The notes under the pieces: model-generated | Database searches by the model: none | What the model saw: only the letters and a program-made list of their open reading frames with translations | Told to the model about the DNA's origin: nothing | In this document: piece by piece, positions 1-7,836 of the stretch | Position numbering within the stretch: position 1 is the stretch's first letter | Layout: each line of letters begins with the position of its first letter | NCBI RefSeq assembly: GCF_035998675.1 | Contig: NZ_DASYHI010000005.1 | Span: 1-64,000 of the forward strand | From: Telluribacter sp035998675 | Lineage (GTDB): Bacteria > Bacteroidota > Bacteroidia > Cytophagales > Spirosomataceae | Reading direction: 5' to 3' | DNA length: 64,000 bases | Position numbers and translations under genes: made by a program

Positions 1-1
1 G

Positions 2-112
2 TGGCTGCGCCCTCAGGATTTTGAAAGTAAAGCGGCGCTGCATTCGAGAGTAAACCATATTCTTGAAAATTATGGAAACCAGGTGTTTTCCATCCTGTTC
101 TCAATCAAATAA
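2..112 (+). CDS. C-terminal fragment of a protein cut by the window edge
   Basis: An open frame runs in from the left edge and stops at the TAA at 110-112, giving 36 residues that begin WLRPQDFESKAAL and end FSILFSIK. The start lies outside the window. The residues suit the helical tail of a larger protein, perhaps a transposase, but too little is present to name a family. The next gene lies on the opposite strand, so the two are convergent. Confidence 0.4.
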   Translation, partial: WLRPQDFESKAALHSRVNHILENYGNQVFSILFSIK

Positions 113-276
113 ATGTATGACTAAATATGACCCACTACTTAGTAATGTATAATTCTCCCATTACCGCCTTGTCCTCACTCTACTACCACCTCACAGCCAC
201 AGTTGGAAAAAATATTTACAGCAATACCTTAACAGGTAATGTTACTATACTGAAAATTTTGTTTTTTTTGATGTCC

Positions 277-1521
277 TTAATTGCCATTTCTGATTCCCTT
301 TAAAGCTGTTTTATCGGTTCTACTCATTCTGAATGGGAAAGGGGGAAGCGGCCAATTCAAAGGAGATAGCTGAATATTTTCTGAAATTATGATTTTCTCT
401 GGTGCAAGTTCGATTGCTAACGCCCTCCCTTTTTTATCTTCCTCAGCCGGAGCTACGTCTTTGATTAAATAAGCTTGTGCCAGGTTTTCTCCAATATTTT
501 TCTCGAATGCATCTTTGATACGAGATTTCTTTTCATTAAAACTATTATTAACCGTACTAATAAGTTCATCGATTCTTTCAAGCATTTCTTTTAAGGGCAA
601 ATGTTCATTACTGATAAATTGGGTATGTCTTTCATGACCACTTACTACTAAATAAATTTTTAAAAGTTCCTCTCGATAATTCAGAAGTTCTGTTCGACTT
701 ACTCCTCTTTTATTATTTTTTCTTTGTAAAAGGTAAAAGAGATACAAAGTCTTCATTAAAGGATTCATAGGAATTTCCAAATTATCCAACTCTGGAAAAA
801 TGATCTGCCTGCGGCTATTCACCTTTATTATCCCTTCCCAATTGGCCCAGTCAAAACTTTCAAGATACTTCATTCTTTTCCTTAATCCTTCAAATGCTTC
901 TGAGGCAGCATTTACAATATGTCTTTGTACTCCGCAATCCATTAATCGTTGCATACAGTCCTTACAGATATCAGCTGTCCTCATTTTCATTGCTATATCA
1001 GGTTTATGGCCGCAAAAATCATTCATACAGCCTCTCGTTATCATGTGTATACATTTTTCAGTACGCATATTGGCTATATTTAAATTCATAGCCTGCTGAA
1101 GACAATTAGCAATGATTTCATGAGCAACCGGAAATTTGTGATGGCAATTTTTGAAATAAGGCTCCCAATCGTCTGTATCAATAAAAATATTGCGGCTCTT
1201 ATCAAATGAACTAAACCAATTTAGCTCATTCTTTTTAGTAGTTAGCAGCACTACTACCTCATTATCAGGTATGTTATTTTGTTTGCGGTAGTGCTTGCAA
1301 AGACCAAAAAGAATATCCCAGGGCACCATGGTTTTATATTCCTGTGTATCGGGTTCCTCTCTATCCTGAGACCAGAAATAAAAAAGGACTTCATCCGGGA
1401 ATTGGTAGGGTTCTACCCTCTTAAAATTCCAGCCAGGCATTTGGAAAGAATCCAGGAGATCGGCAACTGCACCAAAATGTTCTTCTCTATAATCAGGGGC
1501 CCGAAGGAGATGTACGTTCAT
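277..1521 (-). CDS. Conserved hypothetical protein with a Cys/His cluster and a Bacteroidota-type C-terminal domain
   Basis: A 414-residue protein with no signal peptide or membrane segment. The middle part (about residues 135-200) contains VAHEIIANCLQQ followed by a dense Cys/His cluster (C-I-H, R-G-C, DFCGHKPDI, then ICKDCMQRLMDC) that looks able to bind one or two metal ions. HEII resembles a zinc-peptidase helix but lacks the second His of HExxH. From about residue 255 (PLMKTLYLFYLL...SRIKDAFEKNIGENLAQAYLI) it resembles a domain I recall from uncharacterised Bacteroidota proteins. I infer a metal-binding cytoplasmic protein, possibly a degenerate metallopeptidase. It stands alone on this strand, and its base composition is AT-richer than most of the window. 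Confidence 0.7.
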   Translation of the reverse strand: MNVHLLRAPDYREEHFGAVADLLDSFQMPGWNFKRVEPYQFPDEVLFYFWSQDREEPDTQEYKTMVPWDILFGLCKHYRKQNNIPDNEVVVLLTTKKNELNWFSSFDKSRNIFIDTDDWEPYFKNCHHKFPVAHEIIANCLQQAMNLNIANMRTEKCIHMITRGCMNDFCGHKPDIAMKMRTADICKDCMQRLMDCGVQRHIVNAASEAFEGLRKRMKYLESFDWANWEGIIKVNSRRQIIFPELDNLEIPMNPLMKTLYLFYLLQRKNNKRGVSRTELLNYREELLKIYLVVSGHERHTQFISNEHLPLKEMLERIDELISTVNNSFNEKKSRIKDAFEKNIGENLAQAYLIKDVAPAEEDKKGRALAIELAPEKIIISENIQLSPLNWPLPPFPFRMSRTDKTALKGIRNGN

Positions 1522-2179
1522 AATTTTTATAAATTAAGTGAGTAAAGTACAATAAAGCCGGAAAAAGCCGGACGACCAAAAAAATTTATCTAACGGTCGT
1601 TTTTAGGCCAAAAGCCTCAAATGCTATATTTAATCAATAGTGCAGACTGCCTTTTCTATAGTACAATAATTTTCCAGCTTCACCTCCTCAATCTGCCCAA
1701 ACAAATCCTGCACAAATCCATTAATCGGGGTTTAAGTCTCAGTCGCCAGCATAGGAGCGAAGCTCACCACTCCATTTATTTTCCTAAGCCAGAAGAAGGT
1801 CAATCCTTTTTCTACAACCAGCTTAACCCTGGCCTCGGATGTGTCTTACCTAAGCACCCCCAGTAGGGTCCAGGTAGAGCGTCAAAATCTTAAAAAATGC
1901 CGTTGATGATACCCTCTTGACCGACCGGGTGGTGTCGCTGTTCGCAGGATTATAAAGGTTGTAAACAGGAATCTGGTGAATATTCATAAAGTGGGCTCCT
2001 TTGGTGAACAAGATATTTTTGACTTGACAAAGGTGCCAAATTGTATCTATTCCACTACCCTCCTTGCAAGCTTGCAGTTTGTAGTTCTTAAACCAGCTAT
2101 TTGCTTGTTTTGTCACATCCTTATCCCCCAATAAGCCTTTATAAAATAGACAATTAAAATCTTAAATCAAACCCATGCT
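1522..2179. other. Intergenic region without a supported gene
   Basis: This is 658 bases between a minus-strand gene and a plus-strand operon, so it should hold divergent promoters. Short open frames at 1621-1866 (+) and 1850-2131 (-) have no recognisable motifs and atypical composition. The minus-strand frame (93 residues, ending YLDPTGGA) might be the remnant of an old gene. A short inverted repeat AGGC/GCCT lies near 1602-1617. I see no RNA gene or mobile-element end. Confidence 0.4.
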
Positions 2180-2659
2180 ATGGAAAAAAAGATGCAGGAA
2201 GCAATCGAAGGTACCGTAGATATAAGGTATCTGTGCACGTATGATCACATAGATGCTGGCGAGTATGTGGCCATACTCTACAATCAGCGGAATCGGCAGG
2301 TCCCCTGTCAGTTCGTCAATGGAGAAACAGGAGCGGCTGATACTGTTCAATTTCTGTTTTCGTATCCCTGGTATAGAATCAAATCTCAGATTAGGATTGA
2401 CTTTCAGCAGAAGGGGATAGTTTTCGACTGGCCGGGAATGAATTACTATGAAGTTAAACGCAGTGCTCTGGCGGACGGAGGTTTTGAAGTACGGGCTAAT
2501 CTATATGTGCAAAAGAATCCGGATGCCTACATGGATATGTTTTCTATTACAATAACAATTCCCGGTCACCGTCCACCAGAATTTGAGGAGTTCGACCTGG
2601 AAAAGCTTCGCGATGAACTCCAAAAGAAATTTTTAGAAGATCACCCTGAATATGTTTAA
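2180..2659 (+). CDS. Hypothetical protein, first of a three-gene unit
   Basis: A 159-residue soluble protein, start ATG at 2180. It is rich in aromatic and acidic residues, with an alternating pattern that suggests a beta-rich fold, and has an acidic helical tail (FDLEKLRDELQKKFLEDHPEYV region). No signal peptide, lipobox or membrane helix is visible and I do not recognise the family. Its last 8 bases overlap the start of the next gene (ATGTTTAA at 2652-2659), a sign of translational coupling. It probably acts with its two neighbours. Confidence 0.75.
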   Translation: MEKKMQEAIEGTVDIRYLCTYDHIDAGEYVAILYNQRNRQVPCQFVNGETGAADTVQFLFSYPWYRIKSQIRIDFQQKGIVFDWPGMNYYEVKRSALADGGFEVRANLYVQKNPDAYMDMFSITITIPGHRPPEFEEFDLEKLRDELQKKFLEDHPEYV

Positions 2660-3401
2660 AACTTTAAAACGACCAACTACTATGGACTTTCTTGAAAAAT
2701 TAACTAAAGACGACATCCTGCACGGCCAATTCCCGCTACTGGAGATTTTAGATAATTCCTTCTACTACCCGGCTTGCGGTCTGGACGGCAGAGTAGTCAA
2801 ATGGTACGCCCGGCATATTCAAAGCTTTATTTACTGCGATTATGCCATTAGCAAGGAGCGGTTTCTGTTAGAAATGGAAAATTTCATGGGCTACACTGTT
2901 TTCGGGCACCGTTCTGTACAGCAGCAGGAACTGGTCCCTAATGGCTGGTACCCAGTGCTACCCAGAGGGGCTGGTAACTTCAGGAAGTATGAGCATGTAT
3001 GGGAAAAGCCTTTTTGCCATTGGGTAGTCTATGAGCGCAATGCTGAATTGGGTGAGGAGCATGGTCCTAAGCGATTTAGCCTGCTATTTATTTGTGGGGA
3101 GGGTGTAGCAACTTACCAGGCACTGTATCATACAAATCGAACATCTGCTAAAGCAGTAGCGATTATTCGGCCTGGGACGGGCTTTGGCTTTAACTGGACT
3201 AATTTCTACGAAGCTGAAAAGCCTCTTTACCAGGTAATGATGGAAAATCCATATGGCAGGCCAGATCTTGTCTTAGCAAGCACAGCTAATTTAAGGTGGC
3301 CGATGTATTCCTATTATGATGTAATCAGGACCCACGATAGGTTCACCGGGAACGTCACATTGTGGAAAAGTCAACATCAGGAAGAATATCATCTGGACTA
3401 G
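2652..3401 (+). CDS. Conserved hypothetical protein, second of a three-gene unit
   Basis: A 249-residue soluble protein. It contains FYYPACGLDGRVVKW, QSFIYCDYAISKERF and ELVPNGWYPVLPRG. This pattern recalls a family of uncharacterised proteins scattered over proteobacteria and Bacteroidota whose role is unknown, but the match is from memory only. It has no signal peptide. The start at 2652 overlaps the previous stop by 8 bases; an alternative ATG at 2682 (MDFLEKLTKDD) would remove the overlap. Four bases separate its stop from the GTG at 3406. Translational coupling to both neighbours suggests a shared function. Confidence 0.75.
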   Translation: MFKTLKRPTTMDFLEKLTKDDILHGQFPLLEILDNSFYYPACGLDGRVVKWYARHIQSFIYCDYAISKERFLLEMENFMGYTVFGHRSVQQQELVPNGWYPVLPRGAGNFRKYEHVWEKPFCHWVVYERNAELGEEHGPKRFSLLFICGEGVATYQALYHTNRTSAKAVAIIRPGTGFGFNWTNFYEAEKPLYQVMMENPYGRPDLVLASTANLRWPMYSYYDVIRTHDRFTGNVTLWKSQHQEEYHLD

Positions 3402-3438
3402 AAAGGTGCCTTTAAAATTACATCTAAACTGTACTACT

Positions 3439-4032
3439 ATGAACTTCGCCCATTTTTTTTACCAGCAGATGCCGTCTTTACTACATCAGTATAGGGTCTT
3501 AACCAAGATTCGGGAGCGGCAGCCCGGCGATTGTAAGCATCACCATATACCGGCTAACCGCGCCTGTGAGCTGTGGTTTCCGGATAGTGATATATTTAGA
3601 AATAAGTACTTCTGGTATGCCTGGTACTTTGTGGATATTCTGGATCAGAATATCCATTCAAATTTCCCTCAAAATTACCCTCAGTATATTCAGAATATTG
3701 GCAGCCACTACCCAATTCCTATGAAAGGCGATGCTGGTTTTGGATGCTGGCGCAGGGTACCTCCTGCTTTTATTCTCTCAAAAGTTTTATTTGATGGGGA
3801 AGAGTGGACGAATGCCTGCCAGTTCTTCATTCAGGAGTGCGAGAACAGACTTCCAGGTATAGCTCATATTGAGTCTGCTGAATTCTTTGGGGCTTTATTG
3901 CAGGATAAAGAGTTTAACTCCCCCGGCATATATGGATTACCCCATGTTTCATTGCGACACGAAGAGAGGTTCGCTGAACTCATCAGCGCCCGCTACTTCA
4001 GCGAATCAATACGTGCTTTTGCACATGAGTAG
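3439..4032 (+). CDS. Hypothetical protein, third of a three-gene unit
   Basis: A protein of about 197 residues when started at ATG 3439 (MNFAHFFYQQMPSLLHQY); a GTG at 3406 would add 11 residues. It is soluble and rich in aromatic residues and His (CKHHHIPANRACELWF, YFWYAWYFVDILDQNIHSNFPQNY). No catalytic motif can be assigned. It follows the 249-residue gene closely and precedes the exported phosphodiester-glycosidase-like protein by 47 bases. Function unknown. Co-directional packing of three unknown genes suggests one small system. Confidence 0.65.
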   Translation: MNFAHFFYQQMPSLLHQYRVLTKIRERQPGDCKHHHIPANRACELWFPDSDIFRNKYFWYAWYFVDILDQNIHSNFPQNYPQYIQNIGSHYPIPMKGDAGFGCWRRVPPAFILSKVLFDGEEWTNACQFFIQECENRLPGIAHIESAEFFGALLQDKEFNSPGIYGLPHVSLRHEERFAELISARYFSESIRAFAHE

Positions 4033-4079
4033 TACGTTTTAGAATTTCCAACCCATTCACTTACACTAAATACACACTT

Positions 4080-4865
4080 ATGAAAAAGACTATTATGCTC
4101 TGTGCCGTTGCTTTTTTATCAATCGGCAATACAGTACTGATGGATGGCCTGGGATGGGCCATTCAGCAAAAACATCATTATGCAGCAATCCGCGTTGGAA
4201 AAAAAGTATCCAGAGTATATGAGTCAGAGCGTTGCAAAATTGAAAAGATCGAGATCCGAAATAAATATTTGCTGGATGGTAGTGTAGGGATAATTACTAT
4301 CAAAAAGGGGGCTATGGATTTTGAGGTAACCCGAAAGGTACCTCCAGGTGCCGACTTTTATGTTAACACCAACTTCTTCACCAATCAGGGCCCTATTGGT
4401 GAGGTTATCATAGACGGTGAACGTATCAGTAAAAAAGTCACCCGCGGAGGCTTTTTCTACGTAAAAAAGGGACTGGTAAATGTTCGTAAAACGCGCCCGG
4501 AGGGTGTAAAATATGCCTGTCAATCCATTATGATGGGAATAAAAGGTGGTGCTATTAATACAGCCATAATAAAATCAAAGAGAAGCAGGGAAAAGATATG
4601 GCGCGGTATGCTGGGTGTAAACAAGAAGGGCGATTTGGTTGTCATTCACTCTATGAACATGGGGATGATTAGTATGAAGCAACTATGCGATATTGGTGTT
4701 AAAGCGGGCATAGTCAATGGTATCGTATTAGAAGGTGGGTCTTCTTTGGAACTGCGAATACACGATAGAGGGTATATGTATGAGTATCAACCCGTACCTA
4801 CCCTGGTCAAAGCCATAGCCGGTATACATAAGCCTTTCGTATTTGTGGCAGGTAGCTATAGATAA
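4080..4865 (+). CDS. Phosphodiester glycosidase-like (NAGPA domain) exported protein
   Basis: A 261-residue protein with an N-terminal hydrophobic segment (MKKTIMLCAVAFLSIGNTVLM), likely a signal peptide or anchor. The body carries hallmarks of the phosphodiester glycosidase (NAGPA, PF09992) fold: an N-T-N-F-F segment where the family has NGGFF, followed by PIGEVIIDGE, and near the C-terminus IVNGIVLEGGSSLEL, the counterpart of the family's LDGGGSS loop. Family members remove sugars from phosphodiester-linked glycans or act on cell-surface polymers. The LEGGSS version departs from the canonical DGGGS, so activity is uncertain. It lies just downstream of the three unknown genes and just upstream of an insertion sequence. 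Confidence 0.7.
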   Translation: MKKTIMLCAVAFLSIGNTVLMDGLGWAIQQKHHYAAIRVGKKVSRVYESERCKIEKIEIRNKYLLDGSVGIITIKKGAMDFEVTRKVPPGADFYVNTNFFTNQGPIGEVIIDGERISKKVTRGGFFYVKKGLVNVRKTRPEGVKYACQSIMMGIKGGAINTAIIKSKRSREKIWRGMLGVNKKGDLVVIHSMNMGMISMKQLCDIGVKAGIVNGIVLEGGSSLELRIHDRGYMYEYQPVPTLVKAIAGIHKPFVFVAGSYR

Positions 4866-4904
4866 TGGATACTGAGAAATTTAAGGATATGTTCAAATAA
4901 GTGT

Positions 4905-5000
4905 GTGATTCTCTCAAACCTTTAAATTGAAATGTATTACAATATCAGCCGTAAACATTTAAGCCTGAATTACCTCAGTCCAATGCAGTAAGAGAATCAC
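4905..5000. repeat. 10-bp perfect inverted repeat spaced 76 bases
   Basis: GTGATTCTCT at 4905-4914 and AGAGAATCAC at 4991-5000 are perfect reverse complements. The second arm abuts the left end of the IS630 element. It could be the trace of a small MITE-like element or a structured leader. No second copy was seen in the window. Confidence 0.45.
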
Positions 5001-5056
5001 TATTTTTGTCCTTTATTGATGAGTGAATAGAGGTGTAAAGTTTGTAAATTGCCATC

Positions 5057-5792
5057 ATGAATGCAAAATACAAACCATCTGACTACGAAATACTACGCCG
5101 CCGCTGCGTAGAGTTAAAGGAATCGGGCTGGAAGCAGAAGGACATCGCCTCGGCTCTTGGGATGACTGAGGGCTGGGTGAGCCAGACTTTGAAAAAGTAC
5201 CTAGAGTTGGGGCCGAATGGCCTGCTGGCCCGAAAGCCACCAGGCTCCCAACCCAAGCTGACACCGGAACAACTCTTAAAGCTTGTCGAGGAGTTAAATC
5301 TTGGTGCGGCCCACCATGGCTTCCCAGGCCACATCTGGACGCGTTCCCGCGTCAATGAACTGATTGGCAGGTTTTTTGGCGTCACCTATGACCCAACGCA
5401 GGTGGGACGCATTCTGAAAAAGGTGGGGTGGAGCTTGCAGAAGCCCACCAAAAAGGCCCGCCAGCAAAGCGAGCAGAAAGTCCAGCAGTGGCGGGAAGAG
5501 ACGGTGCCGGAATTAAAAAAAAGCCGAGGATGAGAACCGTGTTATCGCCTATGTCGATGAATCGGGCTTCTACCTCCTCCCCCTGGTCAGCCGCACGTGG
5601 GCACCCAGGGGTCAAACGCCCATCATTGAGGAGAAGGCAGGCAAAGAACACCTTAGTTTGATCGCCGCCATGACCCCTAATGGAAGGCTGTACGTCGGCG
5701 GGCAAGACAAGGCATACAATAGTGAGGGGGTGATCGGCTTTTTGGAGTACCTGTGCCGCAGGTACCGCAGCAAGGACCTGATTGTGATCTGG
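5057..5792 (+). pseudogene. IS630-family transposase, N-terminal part (frameshift, then cut by IS110)
   Basis: The first frame (5057-5533) encodes 158 residues with a helix-turn-helix (GWKQKDIASALGMTEGWVSQTL) and winged-helix region typical of IS630 DNA-binding domains. It ends in TGA after a run of eight A at 5515-5522. A +1 (or -2) shift on this run continues as ENRVIAYVDESGFYLLPLV, which carries the first catalytic Asp of the DDE domain, and runs to IVIW at 5792, where the IS110 begins. IS630-type elements often express one transposase from two frames, so the A8 run may be a natural slippage site instead of damage. The second Asp and the Glu lie beyond the inserted element. Confidence 0.8.
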
Positions 5793-5849
5793 CGGGGCCG
5801 CCCTTTAGATTCGCAGAACAAAAGTTAACTATAAAAAGTACAGTACCAA

Positions 5850-5996
5850 AGAGCCGAAGGTATGAGCGGTGAACTATGGGGCCGCCTATTAAGTAGACTT
5901 ATCGCCGGAATTAGTCCCTCATACCTTTTCATTGATTGGTTGCTATTTAGAATATTAAGCATTGGGCTTATGAAAGGGATTAGCATTTCAATGAGT
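5850..5996 (+). ncRNA. Candidate bridge RNA (seekRNA) of the IS110 element
   Basis: Two consecutive stem-loops lie upstream of the recombinase. The first has a perfect 10-bp stem, AAGGTATGAG (5857-5866) with CTCATACCTT (5918-5927), and an inner AAGT/ACTT hairpin at 5891-5900. The second has TCATTGA/TCAATGA (5929-5935, 5988-5994), TGCTA/TAGCA, and an inner TAAGC/GCTTA hairpin. Each internal loop therefore has free segments on both sides, the layout known for IS110 bridge RNAs. In loop 1 the 5' segment GGGGCCGCC (5878-5886) is identical to 5794-5802 at the left end, and the 3' segment CGCCGGAATT (5903-5912) is the reverse complement of 7127-7136 at the right end. The transcript limits are unknown. 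Confidence 0.6.
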
Positions 5997-6032
5997 TCGG
6001 TTATTGATGTTTCACCTGAACCAGAGATAAAT

Positions 6033-7077
6033 ATGAAAAAGCAATGGTTTGTTGGTATTGATATTTCTAAGGCCACGTTAGATGCTGCGGTCTGTCAGAA
6101 CGATAATCCGGACCAGTTCCTCCACCGCGACGGCGGCCCGGCAGCAATTTTCTAACACCACCTCGGGTTTTAAGAATCTACTTTCGTGGCTCAAAAAGCT
6201 GGGGGCTAACCAAAACAACAGCTTTGTGGGCATGGAACATACAGGTCATTACACGCTGGCCCTATGCTTTTTCTTACAGGAGAGGGAAATAACCTACACG
6301 CTGATCAGTCCGCTGCAGCTCAAAAAGAGCCTGGGCTTGGTAAGGGGCAAAAGCGACCAAGTGGATTCAAAAAGGATCGCCCAATTCATTTGCCTACACC
6401 AACGTCTGCTTAGGCCTGTGCGACTAGCTTCGGACTGTCTGTTAAAACTGAAGAACCTGATGGCCTTCCGTGAGCGGTTAGTCAAGAGCAACGCCAGCCT
6501 CAAAAAGACTCTTCAGGACTTGAAAGACACATCCGATCTAATTGATAATACGTTCATTATCAAACTATCAGAGAAGCAAAGAGAGCTCGTTGAGCAGCAG
6601 ATTAGCTACACTGATAAGCAAATTGAAGTGACCCTACAGCAGGATGAGCAGGTCTGGAAGCACTTCGAGTTGGTTAACTCCGTAGTAGGCATTGGTCTAG
6701 TCACGGCCGTGGCCTTCTTAATTCATACCCAAGACTTCACTGCCTTCGATAATGGCCGACAGTTCGCCTGTTACGCCGGGGTGGCTCCTTTTGAGCATAT
6801 ATCGGGCATTAGCGTCAAAGGCAAGACCAGAGTCAGCCCCTTAGCCAACAAAAAAATGAAAGCGCTGCTAAGCAATTGTGCCGCTGCAGCTGTTCAGCAC
6901 GACCCGCAACTGAAAGCATACCGCAGCGGCGGCCGCTATCAAAGAAAATTAAATGAAGGAAAACCTAAAATGACCGTATTAAACGCGGTCAGAGCAAAGT
7001 TGATTAACCGGGTATTCGCCACCGTCGACCGCGGTACACCCTATGTTACTATTAAACACTATCCCCAAGCAGCCTAA
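6033..7077 (+). pseudogene. IS110-family recombinase (DEDD + C-terminal Ser domain), frameshifted
   Basis: The start ATG at 6033 gives MKKQWFVGIDISKATLD, the usual IS110 N-terminus with the first Asp of the RuvC-like DEDD site. This frame ends in TAA at 6153-6155. The rest of the protein is in the +1 frame from about 6130-6150 (QFSNTTSGFKNLLSWL) to the stop at 7077. That frame contains GMEHTGHY (Glu), KSDQVDSKRIA (two Asp) and a Transposase_20 region with HISGISVKGKTRVS, where the catalytic Ser is expected. Apart from the shift the gene is full length (about 345 residues). There is no obvious slippery run at the shift, so it is probably a mutation that inactivates this copy. Confidence 0.8.
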
Positions 7078-7136
7078 ATGTAAATCTTAAAAAAATAATA
7101 TTGCCTATTACTTGTTTTGATCTTAGAATTCCGGCG

Positions 7137-7412
7137 GACGGCGCGACCATTCCTCGCAGTCAAGCTATCAAGGACTTTTTGGTGCGCAAGAAGGGGCGCG
7201 TACACCTAGTGGCCCTGCCCGGATACAGCCCGGAATTGAATCCAGTAGAGTTGCTTTGGAGTCAGTTGAAAAGAGAGCTCAAAAACCGTGTGTTCCTTAA
7301 CCTGGAAGATTTGGCCGAAGCATTGAAAGAAAAAATTGAGGAGGTCAGAAGAGACACTGAATTGTTGGTTTCATTCTCTCAAAAGAAGGAGGTGGCTTTC
7401 TTTAAAGGCTAA
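7137..7412 (+). pseudogene. IS630-family transposase, C-terminal part
   Basis: Reading in the same frame as the left fragment, it begins DGATIPRSQAIKDFL with the second catalytic Asp and continues through LPGYSPELNPVELLWSQLK, carrying the catalytic Glu in the conserved N-P-x-E-x-x-W block. It stops at 7410-7412, immediately before the right inverted repeat. The 1,344-bp IS110 element separates it from its N-terminal half at 5057-5792, so it is not expressed as a functional enzyme here. Confidence 0.85.
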
Positions 7413-7425
7413 TTCACTTATCAAT

Positions 7426-7458
7426 AAAAAGGCTCTCATACATTTATGAGGCCTTTTT
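7426..7458. terminator. Bidirectional hairpin terminator
   Basis: AAAAAGGC..CTCATA pairs with TATGAGGCCTTTTT around a CATT loop. The stem is flanked by an A run on the left and a T run on the right, so it can end transcription from both the IS element and the convergent lipoprotein gene at 7462. Confidence 0.75.
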
Positions 7459-7461
7459 AGG

Positions 7462-7836
7462 TTACTTTTTTTCGAATATTATAAAATTTCCAGAGTATTC
7501 AACTCTTAATTTAAATCTTCTAGTGCTTCTCTCTACTATTTTATATGTTTCTTTTTCGGGTAGATAGAATGTAAGCTCTTCATTATTTTGGTCATATGAC
7601 CAAAATAACTCTGGCCACTGTTGACCTTCTACTTTAACATTATGAGTAAGGCCTCCATTTTCTGAAAATGTAATATAGGACGGAAAGGATCTGACGGGTT
7701 TGGTATTCACTACCTTACTTAACTCCCAAGTGCCGATGAAATAATCTGAAACATTAGGCATAGGTATCTCACTTTGCCGTGTACATGAAGTGAGAAAGCA
7801 AGAAACTGATAGAATTACATAAAATAATGTTTTCAT
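7462..7836 (-). CDS. Lipocalin-like small lipoprotein
   Basis: A 124-residue protein with a lipoprotein signal (MKTLFYVILSVSCFLTSC-T, Cys at residue 18). The mature part starts with YFIGTWELSKVV, the GTW motif that opens lipocalin-like domains in Bacteroidota lipoproteins, and continues as alternating beta strands (TFSENGGLTHNV, ELTFYLPEKETYKIV, FKLRVEYSGNFIIFEKK). It is probably a small beta-barrel exported to the periplasmic face or cell surface; its ligand is unknown. It is a single gene on the minus strand, sharing the terminator at 7426-7458 with the IS element. Confidence 0.7.
   Translation of the reverse strand: MKTLFYVILSVSCFLTSCTRQSEIPMPNVSDYFIGTWELSKVVNTKPVRSFPSYITFSENGGLTHNVKVEGQQWPELFWSYDQNNEELTFYLPEKETYKIVERSTRRFKLRVEYSGNFIIFEKK

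Larger units (their letters stand above)
5793..7136 (+). mobile_element. IS110-family element inserted in the IS630 transposase
   Basis: The ends are inferred by reading-frame continuity: left IS630 sequence ends IVIW (TGG at 5790-5792) and the right part resumes at DGATIPRS (GAC at 7137), reconstructing the conserved IWDGA..RS segment. GGCGG occurs at both junctions, so the exact crossover could move a few bases. The element has about 240 bases of left non-coding DNA, a DEDD/serine recombinase gene and about 60 bases on the right. There are no clear terminal inverted repeats, as usual for IS110; a weak subterminal GAWCAAAA-like pair is seen near both ends. Confidence 0.8.
5003..7438 (+). mobile_element. 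IS630-family element interrupted by an IS110-family element
   Basis: The left inverted-repeat core TTTATTGATGAGTGAAT (5012-5028) matches the reverse complement of 7412-7428 (TTTATTGATAAGTGAAT) with one mismatch. A TA lies outside each end (5001-5002, 7439-7440), as IS630/Tc1-type elements prefer. Removing the inserted IS110 leaves about 1.1 kb, the usual IS630 size. The outer limits are approximate because the repeats align poorly beyond the 17-bp core. The right repeat overlaps a hairpin terminator. Confidence 0.75.

Noticed and set aside
1621..2131. Two short open frames (1621-1866 +, 1850-2131 -)
   Set aside because: No recognisable motif, no sensible start context, and they partly overlap each other; treated as non-coding.
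5428..5661. Plus-strand 77-residue frame across the IS630 frameshift as a separate gene
   Set aside because: The part after the A8 run is the continuation of the transposase; the part before it is an unrelated frame.
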